A stretch of DNA of 64,000 nucleotides from JAXDMU01 sp963762435 (GTDB taxonomy: Bacteria > Pseudomonadota > Alphaproteobacteria > ATCC43930 > CGMCC-115725): assembly GCA_963762435.1 (NCBI GenBank), contig CAVXLN010000003.1, positions 372,001 to 436,000 on the forward strand, given 5' to 3'. The translations under genes and the position numbers were made by a program. This document shows, one piece after another, positions 7,834-16,271 of this stretch (position 1 is its first letter; each line of letters opens with the position of its first letter). Below the pieces are notes generated by a model. It did no database searches and was not told the origin of the DNA. It was given only the letters and a program-made list of their open reading frames with translations.

Positions 7834-8364
7834 GTGAGCGACACCTTCAGCGAGCAGCTCGTAGCCTCCTTACCAAGGCTCAGGCGTTTTGCGAGGGGGC
7901 TTGCCGGCACGGCTGCCCAGGCCGACGATTTGGTGCAATCCGCCTGCGAACGGGCGCTGTCGAGACGGCACCAGTTCCAGGAGGGCACGCGGTTCGACAG
8001 CTGGATGTTCCGGATCGTGCAGACGCTCTGGATCGACCATCTCCGAAGCCGCGAGGTGCGCAAGGAGGAGGCCGAGGTTGAGGATGACAGGCTCGGCACT
8101 GACGAGCCGGTGCGGCGGGCGGAAGCCCGGTTGGCGTTGGAAGAGGTGCGGCGAGCGGCCGCCCGCCTGCCGGCTGAGCAGCGCGCGGCACTGATGCTCG
8201 TCACGGTCGATGGTTTTAGTTATAAAGAGGCGGCGGAGATCGCTCAGGTTCCGGTTGGTACCATCATGAGCCGCCTCGCCCGGGCCCGTGTCGCGCTGAT
8301 GGCGCTGCTCGAGCAAGGGGGCGGTCTCCGAGGGAGTACGGATGATGCAGCGGCCCAGCGATGA
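7834..8364 (+). CDS. ECF RNA polymerase sigma factor
   Basis: A 176-residue sigma-70-family protein. Region 2 spans about 10-75 (LRRFARGLAGTAAQADDLVQ, then RFDSWMFRIVQTLWIDHLRS). Region 4 spans about 115-165 (RLPAEQRAALMLVTVDGFSY, KEAAEIAQVPVGTIMSRLAR). The GTG at 7834 is chosen because GAGGGGTG lies just upstream and it gives the normal ECF length; the longer upstream frame has no family similarity. The anti-sigma gene overlaps its 3' end by 23 bases. It likely directs transcription of an envelope or stress regulon, including itself; the inducing signal is unknown. Confidence 0.9.
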   Translation: MSDTFSEQLVASLPRLRRFARGLAGTAAQADDLVQSACERALSRRHQFQEGTRFDSWMFRIVQTLWIDHLRSREVRKEEAEVEDDRLGTDEPVRRAEARLALEEVRRAAARLPAEQRAALMLVTVDGFSYKEAAEIAQVPVGTIMSRLARARVALMALLEQGGGLRGSTDDAAAQR

Positions 8365-9166
8365 ACAGCTTGTGGCTTTTCTGGATGGCGAACTCGACGA
8401 AACCGATTTCGCCGACGTAAATGCGTGGCTCGACCGCGATCCGGCTTTGCGTGAGCGCCTGACCGAGCTCGGCAAGGCGACGGCGCTGGTGCGTGAGGCG
8501 TTCGACGAGGTGCTGCGCGAACCGATTCCAGCGCGCCTGTTCGAGGCGGCGCATCCCAAGGCCGACGTGATCGAGTTTCGTCCGAAGCGCGGCATGGCCA
8601 TCCTGGCGCGGCGCTGGGTCAGCATCGCGGCGGCGGCCTCTGTCGCCTGCCTGATGGTCGGCGCGTCGCTCGGCTACATCGCCGCCGATTCGACGGCCGA
8701 AACCAAGGTCGCCGCGGCCCAGAACAATGCGCAAGCGCAAGCCTCGAGCTGGCTCGACAATATCGCCGGATATCACAGCTTCCTGATCTCGAGCGCCACG
8801 GCCGCCCCCGAGCCGCCGGTGTTCGACCTGCCCTCGACGGCGAGCCGTGCGGCGCCCGCCGACATCACGATTCCCGACCTCAAGCCCTGGAGCCTGACTT
8901 TCGAGGGCGGCCGCCGGATCATGGTCGAGGGCAAGCCGGCCTATCAGTTCATCTATTTCACCGACAACAAGCAGCTCGGCCCGATCTCGCTGACGGTCAC
9001 CAACACGGTGAAGCCGGATTCGACCCCCGTGCTGGAGCAACGCGCGGGTGTCAACATCCTGCACTGGTATCATGGCGGCCACGGCTATGTGATCATCGGC
9101 CAGGCCGACAAGGGCTATCTCTGGGGCCTCGCCAACGATATCGAGTGGCAGCTGAAGGCGATCTGA
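8342..9166 (+). CDS. Membrane anti-sigma factor
   Basis: A 274-residue protein. The N-terminal cytoplasmic part (SDEQLVAFLDGELDE, residues 6-20) matches the anti-sigma domain that usually accompanies ECF factors, though the HxxxCxxC zinc-binding motif is absent. One membrane segment lies at about 92-114. The periplasmic part (about 120-274) ends with a compact domain rich in beta-strands (FEGGRRIMVEGKPAYQFIYF, LHWYHGGHGYVIIGQADKGY). ATG 8342 (or 8345) overlaps the sigma gene, with GGAGTACGG as ribosome site. It would sequester the sigma factor at the membrane until a periplasmic signal releases it. Confidence 0.88.
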   Translation: MMQRPSDEQLVAFLDGELDETDFADVNAWLDRDPALRERLTELGKATALVREAFDEVLREPIPARLFEAAHPKADVIEFRPKRGMAILARRWVSIAAAASVACLMVGASLGYIAADSTAETKVAAAQNNAQAQASSWLDNIAGYHSFLISSATAAPEPPVFDLPSTASRAAPADITIPDLKPWSLTFEGGRRIMVEGKPAYQFIYFTDNKQLGPISLTVTNTVKPDSTPVLEQRAGVNILHWYHGGHGYVIIGQADKGYLWGLANDIEWQLKAI

Positions 9167-9178
9167 GCCTCTTGTTTG

Positions 9179-9202
9179 CAGACGGGCCTCGGTGCCCGTC
9201 TG
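9179..9202 (+). terminator. Hairpin after the anti-sigma gene
   Basis: Perfect 9-base arms (9179-9187, 9194-9202) with a 6-base loop lie 13 bases after the stop. There is no T-run, so termination efficiency is uncertain. Confidence 0.45.
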
Positions 9203-9235
9203 GACAAGCTTGGCCCACGCTGCCATATCTCGATC

Positions 9236-9466
9236 ATGAGTGATCCGACCAAGCGACCGCTTGCAGATTGGCAGGCCGATCTCGCTGCGAGCGAAGCGCA
9301 GGCAGCAGCCGGGAAGACCGTGCCGATGGCGCCCGGCCGTGCCCGTCTGCGCGAAAGCATTCGACAGCTCGAAGAGAAACTTGCGACAATGAACGCCGCG
9401 AGATCGCTTCTCGCCGGTGATCGATTACACGGAGCGGGCCGAGCAGCAGCTCGATGCCCTGCGTGA
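9236..9466 (+). CDS. Putative antitoxin of a ParE-type TA module
   Basis: A 76-residue protein, ATG 9236. The stretch LADWQADLAASEAQAAAGKT followed by VPMAPGRARLRESIRQLEEKL resembles small antitoxins found directly before ParE-like toxins, in which a helix with SEA...AAG.TVP precedes a C-terminal helix. Its 3' end overlaps the toxin start by 50 bases in another frame, an unusually long overlap. The last 20 residues (LHGAGRAAARCPA) are probably not conserved. Confidence 0.6.
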   Translation: MSDPTKRPLADWQADLAASEAQAAAGKTVPMAPGRARLRESIRQLEEKLATMNAARSLLAGDRLHGAGRAAARCPA

Positions 9467-9713
9467 GCACTATCTGAAGCGCGAGCGCCTCGATGCACTG
9501 CGTAATCTCGAAGCGGCACTTGACGAGGCCGAGGCCAGGATCGAAACCGATCCCGCTTCCGGCTTGAAGGCACCGCGTCCTTACCCCTCGCTGGCAGCAC
9601 CTGGTCGGGCCTGGATCAAAGCTGGGCGTTATTGGGTGTCCTACCTGACCACCAAACCACCGGTTATCACCGGCATCTTCTATGACACGGCGGACATTCC
9701 GAGGCCCCGCTAA
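9417..9713 (+). CDS. RelE/ParE-family toxin
   Basis: A 98-residue protein with a GTG start (GTGATCGATTAC at 9417). It carries the ParE pattern: IDYTERAEQQLDALREHY at the N-terminus, a helical hairpin, then RAWIKAGRYWVSYLTTKPPV and a final strand ITGIFYDTADIPRPR. ParE toxins poison DNA gyrase while RelE toxins cleave ribosome-bound mRNA; the sequence alone does not decide between them. It is translated from within the antitoxin gene, so the two are coupled. Confidence 0.75.
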   Translation: MIDYTERAEQQLDALREHYLKRERLDALRNLEAALDEAEARIETDPASGLKAPRPYPSLAAPGRAWIKAGRYWVSYLTTKPPVITGIFYDTADIPRPR

Positions 9714-9729
9714 CCTGACCTCGCCCCGC

Positions 9730-10569
9730 TCAGTGCCGCTTGAGAAACACCGCCACCGCGTCCCAGAATCGGTCGCTCGAGAGATAGGCGTCATGCTCGA
9801 CATCATCGAGCAGGACGAGCTGCTTCACCGTGTCGAACGGCATCGCGCCATAAACATTCTTGGTCAGCGCCGGTGCAATCTCGTCATCGGCGTCCGAGGT
9901 GACGACCAGCGTGGGCACGGTAAGGCTGCGCACCGTCTTGACCGCGTCGAGCTCGGCCAGATCCTGGTCGTCGCCATAGCGGACCAGGAGGTTCACCGGG
10001 AAATAATGCTGGCCGAACGTCTCGGCGACGGTAGTGCCGACCGAAGCCAGGATGAGCGCGCGCGCCGGCACCTTGGTCGCGAGATCGAGCGCGAACCAGG
10101 ATCCCACGCCCTGGCCCAGGAGATAGATCGGCTCCTTGGCCGGTTCGGCGCGCTTGGCGACGGCATCATAGACGGCACGGGAGGCGGTCTCGATCTGGCC
10201 CACGGTCGGCGGCGCGCCAGTGTCGAGATAATAGCTGAAACTGACGAGATCGAGGTTGAGCCGGCGCGTCTCAGGCAGCGTTTCGCGCAAGAGCGTCTCG
10301 GCATCCGCGCCGGTCTCGCCGACCAGGATGATGACGCCATGGGGGTGATCGGCCGGAGCGTAGTAGGCGGGGATCGAATGACCGTCCGCCGTCACCGGCA
10401 GTTGCTCGATCGCGGGATGCCCGGCCGCGATATCGCCCAAGGCCATCGGATCGAGCGGCCGGTCGGGTGTCGGCAGGAGATCGGTCCGATCGACTTGGCT
10501 GCAGGCAGCGAGCAGGCAGGGAAGCAGCGCCGATCCCAACCGGCGCCAACCCCGGCTCAGAGATCGCAC
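9730..10569 (-). CDS. Alpha/beta hydrolase-fold lipoprotein lacking the nucleophile serine
   Basis: A 279-residue protein with a GTG start and a lipoprotein signal (LLPCLLAAC, Cys23). The fold follows the alpha/beta hydrolase pattern: HGVIILVGETG, then the nucleophile-elbow position LGQGVGSWFALDLA (151-164), VVTSDADDE (acid) and DDVEHDAYL (His259). At the elbow the sequence is G-Q-G-V-G, so the usual serine is replaced by Gly154 (codon GGC), while the acid and histidine remain. It overlaps the 3' end of the upstream glycosyltransferase gene by 13 bases and belongs to that operon. It may be a catalytically dead binding protein or use another mechanism. Confidence 0.7.
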   Translation of the reverse strand: MRSLSRGWRRLGSALLPCLLAACSQVDRTDLLPTPDRPLDPMALGDIAAGHPAIEQLPVTADGHSIPAYYAPADHPHGVIILVGETGADAETLLRETLPETRRLNLDLVSFSYYLDTGAPPTVGQIETASRAVYDAVAKRAEPAKEPIYLLGQGVGSWFALDLATKVPARALILASVGTTVAETFGQHYFPVNLLVRYGDDQDLAELDAVKTVRSLTVPTLVVTSDADDEIAPALTKNVYGAMPFDTVKQLVLLDDVEHDAYLSSDRFWDAVAVFLKRH

Positions 10570-11723
10570 TCCTTCACCATCTGGCGCAGCACCGCATCGG
10601 CATCGAAGAACTCGTAGGCGACCTCGATCGCCGCTACCGATTGCTGGGCGTAATCGGCATTGATGCGCGCCACCGCCTCGCGGATCTCCTCGAGCGATGA
10701 GAAGGGGAAGAGCCCCTTGCCGGTCGTGACGAATTTGGAGAAGCCGGTCTCTTGCGTGATCACCGGCCGGCCGGCGGCGAGATAGCAGACCGAGCGGTCC
10801 GAGAACCAGCCGCTCTTGGGGCGCACATAGATATCCTTCGCCACGGTGAACTCGCCGCGCGAGGTCACCACGAAATCACGGTAGCTCTGCATGTCGGCCG
10901 AGATCGGCACGGGATCGACGATGTCCCAGCCGCCTTCGCGCACGCGCGCCTCGACGTCGGGCGTCGGCGGCGTCATGGCGAGCCGGAAGGGCTGCAGCAC
11001 CTGGCGCGGCAGATCGAGGAAGCGCAGGAAATTGACATGCTTCGACCAGCGATAGGTCTCCTCGCCGACCCTGATGTCCTTGCCCTTGTTCTCCCATGTC
11101 GCGACCGAGGTGAAGAACGGGCCGGCGGCGACGCAGCCCGCATCCCAGAGATCGACCAGCACCGGGGGCCGCGTCTTCTTCCAGGCGAACGGTCCCATCG
11201 GCACCGGGCAGTCGGGATTGCCCAGATTTTCACCATAGGTGAAGAGATGCGTATGCATGCCGAGATAATCGAGCAAATCCGCATCGCCGGCCGCGACCTT
11301 GGCCTGCTCGAACACCGGATCGGTATCGACGAACACGCGGATCGGACAGTTGAGATGCTCTTCGCGCAGTCGCGTGGCGCCGCACAGGTTGAAGAGCGCC
11401 GACGCCTCGCCATAGAGCGCCAGCAGCCGTTCCTTGGAGATGCCGTGCACGACATCCTTGGCGGCATCCCAATAGGCCCAGCGGTCGCCGAGATCGAAGC
11501 GCTCCATCATCGTCTTGACGAAGTTCACATTGTAGGTGCAGTCCTCGACGATGCTCTGCTGCCGAGGGTCGTAAGGATTGGCGCCGGAATCCTCGATATA
11601 CCAGACGTCATAGCCCAGTCGGCGCAACCCCAGCACGTAATGCAGCGCCTGCCAGGCAATGCCGGCGAGCGGAATTTGTCCCGCGAGATGCAGGACCAGG
11701 ACCGTCTTTTTCTCAGACGCCAA
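10557..11723 (-). CDS. Putative glycosyltransferase (GT-B-like)
   Basis: 388 residues from a TTG start at 11723, chosen because AGGAGA lies 6-7 bases upstream; it overlaps the end of the ABC transporter gene by 11 bases. The N-terminus reads KTVLVLHLAGQIPLAGIAWQ followed by LHYVLGLRRLGYDVWYIED, typical of a GT-B N-terminal Rossmann domain. The C-terminal part has YVRPKSGWFSDRSVCYLAAG, then RPVITQETGFS and FPFSSLEEI, like the donor-binding half of GT1/GT4 enzymes. The donor and acceptor are unknown. Its place in the galE-GH/GT2-ABC operon suggests it adds sugar to the same glycan. Confidence 0.6.
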   Translation of the reverse strand: MASEKKTVLVLHLAGQIPLAGIAWQALHYVLGLRRLGYDVWYIEDSGANPYDPRQQSIVEDCTYNVNFVKTMMERFDLGDRWAYWDAAKDVVHGISKERLLALYGEASALFNLCGATRLREEHLNCPIRVFVDTDPVFEQAKVAAGDADLLDYLGMHTHLFTYGENLGNPDCPVPMGPFAWKKTRPPVLVDLWDAGCVAAGPFFTSVATWENKGKDIRVGEETYRWSKHVNFLRFLDLPRQVLQPFRLAMTPPTPDVEARVREGGWDIVDPVPISADMQSYRDFVVTSRGEFTVAKDIYVRPKSGWFSDRSVCYLAAGRPVITQETGFSKFVTTGKGLFPFSSLEEIREAVARINADYAQQSVAAIEVAYEFFDADAVLRQMVKECDL

Positions 11724-13515
11724 CGCGCGTCTCCTCAAGTGGGGCGAATTGAGTATCGTACAACGTCGCAAAAAGGCCTTTCAGCCGCATTAATTCGTTG
11801 AACTCTCCTGCTTCTGCAATGATTCCGTCCTTCAGCACCAGGATCTTGTCGGCTCGGCGCACGGTCGACAAGCGATGCGCGATGATGAACGTCGTCCGCC
11901 CCTCCGTCAGCCGGGACAGGCCTTGCATAACCAATGCCTCCGTCTCGGCATCAAGGGCGGAGGTCGGTTCGTCCAGAATCAAGATTGGGGCGGAGCGCAA
12001 AATAGCGCGCGCAATGGTGAGACGCTGCTTCTCGCCCTCGGAGAAATTGGCGCCCGCCTCGCCCACCACCGTGTCCCAACCTTGCGGCAACGCCTCGATC
12101 GTGCGGTCGATCCGGGCAAGGCGGGCCGCTTCCTTGATCTCGTCGAACGACGCCTCAGGTCTGCCATAAGCGATATTGTCGCGCACGCTCAAGGGAAACA
12201 CGATCGGCGGCTGCAGCACCATCGCGATCTGGCGCCGGAGCGTGGCCAGCCGATATTGCCGCAGATCGACGCCGTCGATCAGCACCGTGCCCTCGCTCGG
12301 ATCATAGAAGCGCGCGAGCAGGCCCAAGAGCGTCGATTTCCCGGCCCCGGTGGCACCGACGAGGGCGATCGTCTGGCCCGGCTCGACCGAAAGATCGACG
12401 CCGCGCAGTACCGGCAGGTCGGCGCGATACTGGAATTTGACGCCCCGCCATTCGATCCGGCCTTGGGCCCCCGCGGCGGGGAAATCGAGCGCACCATCCA
12501 CAAGATCGGGCTCGGTATCGAGGATCTCGAAGCAGCGCCGGGCGCCGATGCGCGCACCTGCGATCAGCCCCCAGCTCTGGGTGATCTGATTGACCGGCGC
12601 GTAGAGCTTGTCGAGGTAAGTGATGAAGACCAGGAGCTCGCCGACCGAGAGTGCCCCCGACATCACCTCGCGCGCGCCCACGAACAACACGAGGCCGGTG
12701 CCGGCCGCGACCAGCGTGTTGATGACGGCGGAATAGACCGACTGCCAGGAATAGAGCCGGCGATGGGCATGGAGGGCGGCACCGCTCACATCCATGAAGC
12801 GGCGATGCTCCTCCGCCTCCTTGGTGAAGGCCTGGACATGCTTGATCGACGCCATGCCCCAATGGACGACCGAATAGACCAGACTGTCCGTGTCGCGCGC
12901 CAATGTGGCGACATCGCCGATCTTGCGGTTGAAGAGCGCGATCAGCACCACGAGCAGCGGTACCACGGCGAGCGCCACCACGGTCAGGAGCCGGTTGATC
13001 GGCCACAGCACCAGGATCATGCCGGTGAGCAGGATCAGCGCCTGGAGGATCGGCAGCAGCCCGTTCATGATCATGGTCTGGACGGCGTAGCTGTCCGACG
13101 TGATCCGCATCATCAGGTCGCCGACCTTCTGCCGCCCATGGAAGGCGAGCGACAGGCGCTGGAGATGGCCATAGAGCCGCGCCCGCAGGTCGTTGACCAT
13201 GCGCTGGCCGAGGCCGATCGCGATCCAATTGTAGTATGTGGCGAGCGCCCCCGAGGCGAAATTGATCAAGATGAGGGCGCCACAGGCGGCCGCCGTCAAG
13301 GTAAAGGGCGACCAGCTGCCGATATCCGGCAGCGCCGCCGCCCAACCGCCGAGATCGAGCTTCCGGCCGCCCAGCGCATTGTCGACCACGAGCTTCAAGG
13401 GCCAGGGCTTCAGGAGCTCGAAGGCACCCATCAGGAACAGCTGGGCGAGTGCCCCGCCGAAGCGCCAGCGATAGGGCCGGACGCAGCCGAGGATCTTGCC
13501 GGCGAGCCCCGTCAT
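11713..13515 (-). CDS. ABC exporter, fused permease and ATPase
   Basis: A 600-residue half-transporter of the MsbA/NdvA type. Membrane segments lie within about 20-330. The ATPase has Walker A GATGAGKS (387-394), the Q-loop at AMVLQPP, the signature region at 491-495 reading FSEGE instead of LSGGQ, Walker B ILILDEP (511-517) and the H-loop IIAHRLS. NdvA/ChvA relatives export cyclic glucans and MsbA exports lipid A. Because it is placed between a GT2 fusion and another glycosyltransferase, a glycan or glycolipid substrate is inferred. It follows the GH-GT2 gene by 13 bases. Confidence 0.88.
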   Translation of the reverse strand: MTGLAGKILGCVRPYRWRFGGALAQLFLMGAFELLKPWPLKLVVDNALGGRKLDLGGWAAALPDIGSWSPFTLTAAACGALILINFASGALATYYNWIAIGLGQRMVNDLRARLYGHLQRLSLAFHGRQKVGDLMMRITSDSYAVQTMIMNGLLPILQALILLTGMILVLWPINRLLTVVALAVVPLLVVLIALFNRKIGDVATLARDTDSLVYSVVHWGMASIKHVQAFTKEAEEHRRFMDVSGAALHAHRRLYSWQSVYSAVINTLVAAGTGLVLFVGAREVMSGALSVGELLVFITYLDKLYAPVNQITQSWGLIAGARIGARRCFEILDTEPDLVDGALDFPAAGAQGRIEWRGVKFQYRADLPVLRGVDLSVEPGQTIALVGATGAGKSTLLGLLARFYDPSEGTVLIDGVDLRQYRLATLRRQIAMVLQPPIVFPLSVRDNIAYGRPEASFDEIKEAARLARIDRTIEALPQGWDTVVGEAGANFSEGEKQRLTIARAILRSAPILILDEPTSALDAETEALVMQGLSRLTEGRTTFIIAHRLSTVRRADKILVLKDGIIAEAGEFNELMRLKGLFATLYDTQFAPLEETRVGV

Positions 13516-13528
13516 GCCGGCCAGCCGT

Positions 13529-16084
13529 TCACGACCCGCCGCGGCGGGTCATCGGCAGGAGCCCGGCGCCGTTGGCGACCGTCTCGATGACGCGATGCAT
13601 GATCCGGCCGAACCGCAGCGTCTCGGTCGCGATGAAGCCGAAATGGGCAAGACCGGCGACTGCCGCCAGCGCCGCCACGACCGGCGCGCCTGCGACGAGG
13701 GCCACGGCCACGACGACGGCATAGCAGCGCAACACGAAGCTCGAGAGGCGCGACAGCCGCATGCTGCAGCGGACACGCTGCACCCGCTTCTCGCCGCCGT
13801 GATTTTCCGTGCAGACCAGGACATAGGCCCGGCTCCAGAGCCCGCGCGCGATCTTGAGGTCCCAGCCGCTCCAGCCTTCGTCGGTCATGAGGAAATATTT
13901 GCGCGGGATCAGGAACTCCATGAGCCCGCCCAGAAGCGTCTCCTTCTCCTCGCTGTGCTCACCCCAGTAGGACAGATAGAAGGTGCGGTCGCGCCAATCG
14001 ATGCGCGCCTCCTGCTCGACCGGCGCCTCGGGTGCGGCCTCGACGGCGTTCAATTCCTTGATGCGCCATTTGAGCCGGGTCCAACCGCGCAGGATCGGCC
14101 CGAGATATATGAGAAGTGCGATGAGCGCCCGCGCCTTGAGGCTGCGGAAGCGCGGATCGATCGGCGCCTTCAAGGCGCCCGAGACGCACATGGTCCAAGT
14201 GGTCAGCAACGGGACCCACAGCAAAAGCCCCCAGCCACCGAGACCGAGGCCTGCCAGTGCCAGCACGATCGCCGCCACATTCCATTCGAACGTCAACGGC
14301 AGGAAGGCCGCCAGCGACGATGGCGGCTCATACATGGTCTGGAACAGGCCGCGGCCGAACACGCCCGAATAGATCACGGGCTGGCGCGAGAACAGCAGCG
14401 AGGCCGAGAGGTCGCCATAGATGCGGCCGAGCCACTTCGCCTGGCCGAACAGATTGAAGCGCAAGGGGTGCTTCGAATAGACGAGCGCCTCGGCCTTGCC
14501 ATAGCCCTTCTGCTGATTGAGATAGGCCTCGATCGTGTTGCGCCGGAAATGCCAGACCACGGCGGCAGGGGCGAAGCCGATCGTGTAGCCCGCATTCTGG
14601 AAGCGCCAGCAGATATCGACATCGTCGCCGGCCGCGCGATAGACCGGGTCGAAGCCGCCCAACGCCAAGAGCGTCGCCCGCCGAAACGCCATGTTGCAGC
14701 CGGCGATATGCTCCGCCACCTCGTCCGAGACGAGCACATGGGTAGGACCGCCCGGCGAGACGGCGACGGCGGCGGGGATCAGATCATCCTCCGGCGGCGG
14801 GAAGTTCGGGCCGCCAACGGCCTCGAGCCCGGTATGCTCCATCTTGGCGACGAGATATGTCAGCCAATCCTTGTCGGCGACGCAGTCGCTGTCGGTATAG
14901 GCGACGATCTCGCCGGTCGCGGCCTCGGCGCCGACATTGCGCGCCACGCTCAGCCCCTTGTTCGGCTGGCTGATGATCCGGCAATAGGGGAAGCGCTCGC
15001 TGATCTCGAGCGTGCGGTCGGTCGAGCCGTCATTGACGACGATGACCTCGTAATCCGGGTAATTGAGATGCTCGAGCGAGGCGAGGCACTGCTCCATCGT
15101 GCGTTCGGCATTGTAGGCGCAGACCACGATAGAGACGCGCGGATAGCGCGGCAGCGCCGGCGGCAGCGGACCCGTGTAGCGCTCGGTCACGGATGCCAGC
15201 GCCGGCTTCGCCTGCCGATCGCGATCTACGATGCCGAAGGCCCAATCCTCGATCAGATGGCCACCCGTGTACCATTCGTCGGTCCAGGCGAAGACGCAGG
15301 TGCCGGCACAGCCGATCTCGAACGCGGTCTTGACCTGCCAGCTGAGCGTCTCGGCCTGGTGCTCCGCCGAGTTGCGGAAGGAATCCATGCCGAACTCGGT
15401 CAGCACCAGCGGCCGGTCGACCGCCAGATTATGGAGGCGGGCGACGTAGCGCCGGAACGCGCCCTCATTATGCAGATAGACGTTGAAGCAGAGGAAGTCG
15501 GTGAAATCGACCGTCAGATATTCGGTCGAGGGGAAATTGGCGTAGCTGACGAGGCCGCTCGGATCGAACGCCTTCACGTCGCGCACCAGGCTGGCGAGGA
15601 AGGCGCGGACATTCTCCGCCCCGTGCCAGCGGATCATGTCGGGCGGGATCTCGTTGCCGATCATGTAGGCGAGCAAGGCCGGATGACGCTGCAGCCCGCG
15701 GACGCCGGCCATGATGGTGCGCCGGATCTCGGCTTTGACCTCCTCGCTGTCGAGGAAGGTGATGTGCTGGGACCAGGGAATGCCGGCCAGCACCCGGAGC
15801 CCATGCTCGGCCGCGATATCGAGGAGCCAGAGCGGCGGCACGGTGAAGACGCGGACCGTGTTGATGCCGGCCTTGGCCATCAGCCCGAAATCCTGATGCG
15901 CGCGTTCGGCCGTGGGGAATTGCGTGCCGTCGGCGCCGACCGGGAACGGGCCGTAGGTCACCCCCTTGAGGAAGAGCTTGGTGTCGCCGGTGAAGAAGAA
16001 CTTGCCCTCGGCCCGCACCGGATGGAGCCGGGCCGGGACCGGCGGCGTATCGGGCATGGGATCGAGCTTCGCAATCGCACTCAT
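13529..16084 (-). CDS. Glycoside hydrolase - GT2 glycosyltransferase fusion membrane protein
   Basis: An 851-residue protein. Residues about 25-305 form a TIM-barrel glycosidase domain of the GH2/GH5 clan-A style: FLKGVTYGPF, INTVRVFTVPP, putative acid/base Glu145 in IGNEI and nucleophile Glu230 in LTEFG. Residues about 315-560 are a GT2 domain: VSIVVCAYNAERT, VVNDGSTDRT, TDSD (397-400), GDDVDICWR. Its acceptor-side motif is QQKGYGKAEA rather than QxxRW. Hydrophobic segments follow (about 620-690 and near 800). The N-terminal domain has no signal peptide, so its side of the membrane is unclear. Fusions of a glycosidase domain to GT2 are known for NdvB-type beta-glucan synthases (with GH17); here the GH part differs. 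Confidence 0.85.
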   Translation of the reverse strand: MSAIAKLDPMPDTPPVPARLHPVRAEGKFFFTGDTKLFLKGVTYGPFPVGADGTQFPTAERAHQDFGLMAKAGINTVRVFTVPPLWLLDIAAEHGLRVLAGIPWSQHITFLDSEEVKAEIRRTIMAGVRGLQRHPALLAYMIGNEIPPDMIRWHGAENVRAFLASLVRDVKAFDPSGLVSYANFPSTEYLTVDFTDFLCFNVYLHNEGAFRRYVARLHNLAVDRPLVLTEFGMDSFRNSAEHQAETLSWQVKTAFEIGCAGTCVFAWTDEWYTGGHLIEDWAFGIVDRDRQAKPALASVTERYTGPLPPALPRYPRVSIVVCAYNAERTMEQCLASLEHLNYPDYEVIVVNDGSTDRTLEISERFPYCRIISQPNKGLSVARNVGAEAATGEIVAYTDSDCVADKDWLTYLVAKMEHTGLEAVGGPNFPPPEDDLIPAAVAVSPGGPTHVLVSDEVAEHIAGCNMAFRRATLLALGGFDPVYRAAGDDVDICWRFQNAGYTIGFAPAAVVWHFRRNTIEAYLNQQKGYGKAEALVYSKHPLRFNLFGQAKWLGRIYGDLSASLLFSRQPVIYSGVFGRGLFQTMYEPPSSLAAFLPLTFEWNVAAIVLALAGLGLGGWGLLLWVPLLTTWTMCVSGALKAPIDPRFRSLKARALIALLIYLGPILRGWTRLKWRIKELNAVEAAPEAPVEQEARIDWRDRTFYLSYWGEHSEEKETLLGGLMEFLIPRKYFLMTDEGWSGWDLKIARGLWSRAYVLVCTENHGGEKRVQRVRCSMRLSRLSSFVLRCYAVVVAVALVAGAPVVAALAAVAGLAHFGFIATETLRFGRIMHRVIETVANGAGLLPMTRRGGS

Positions 16085-16271
16085 CGACGGATTACCGACC
16101 GAAACGGAGCGTAAAGAGGAAACGGGTCGGGCCCATCGAAAGCATCCTTTGCTGGAGCGTGCCGGCGGTCAGGTTCCATGCGCCATGGCGGCCAGGGCCG
16201 GCCGGCTTATGCCGAACGGCTTACAGCGGCGATGCCGATCCCGGCAAGGCGCAATCGGCGGCGGCCTTGGA

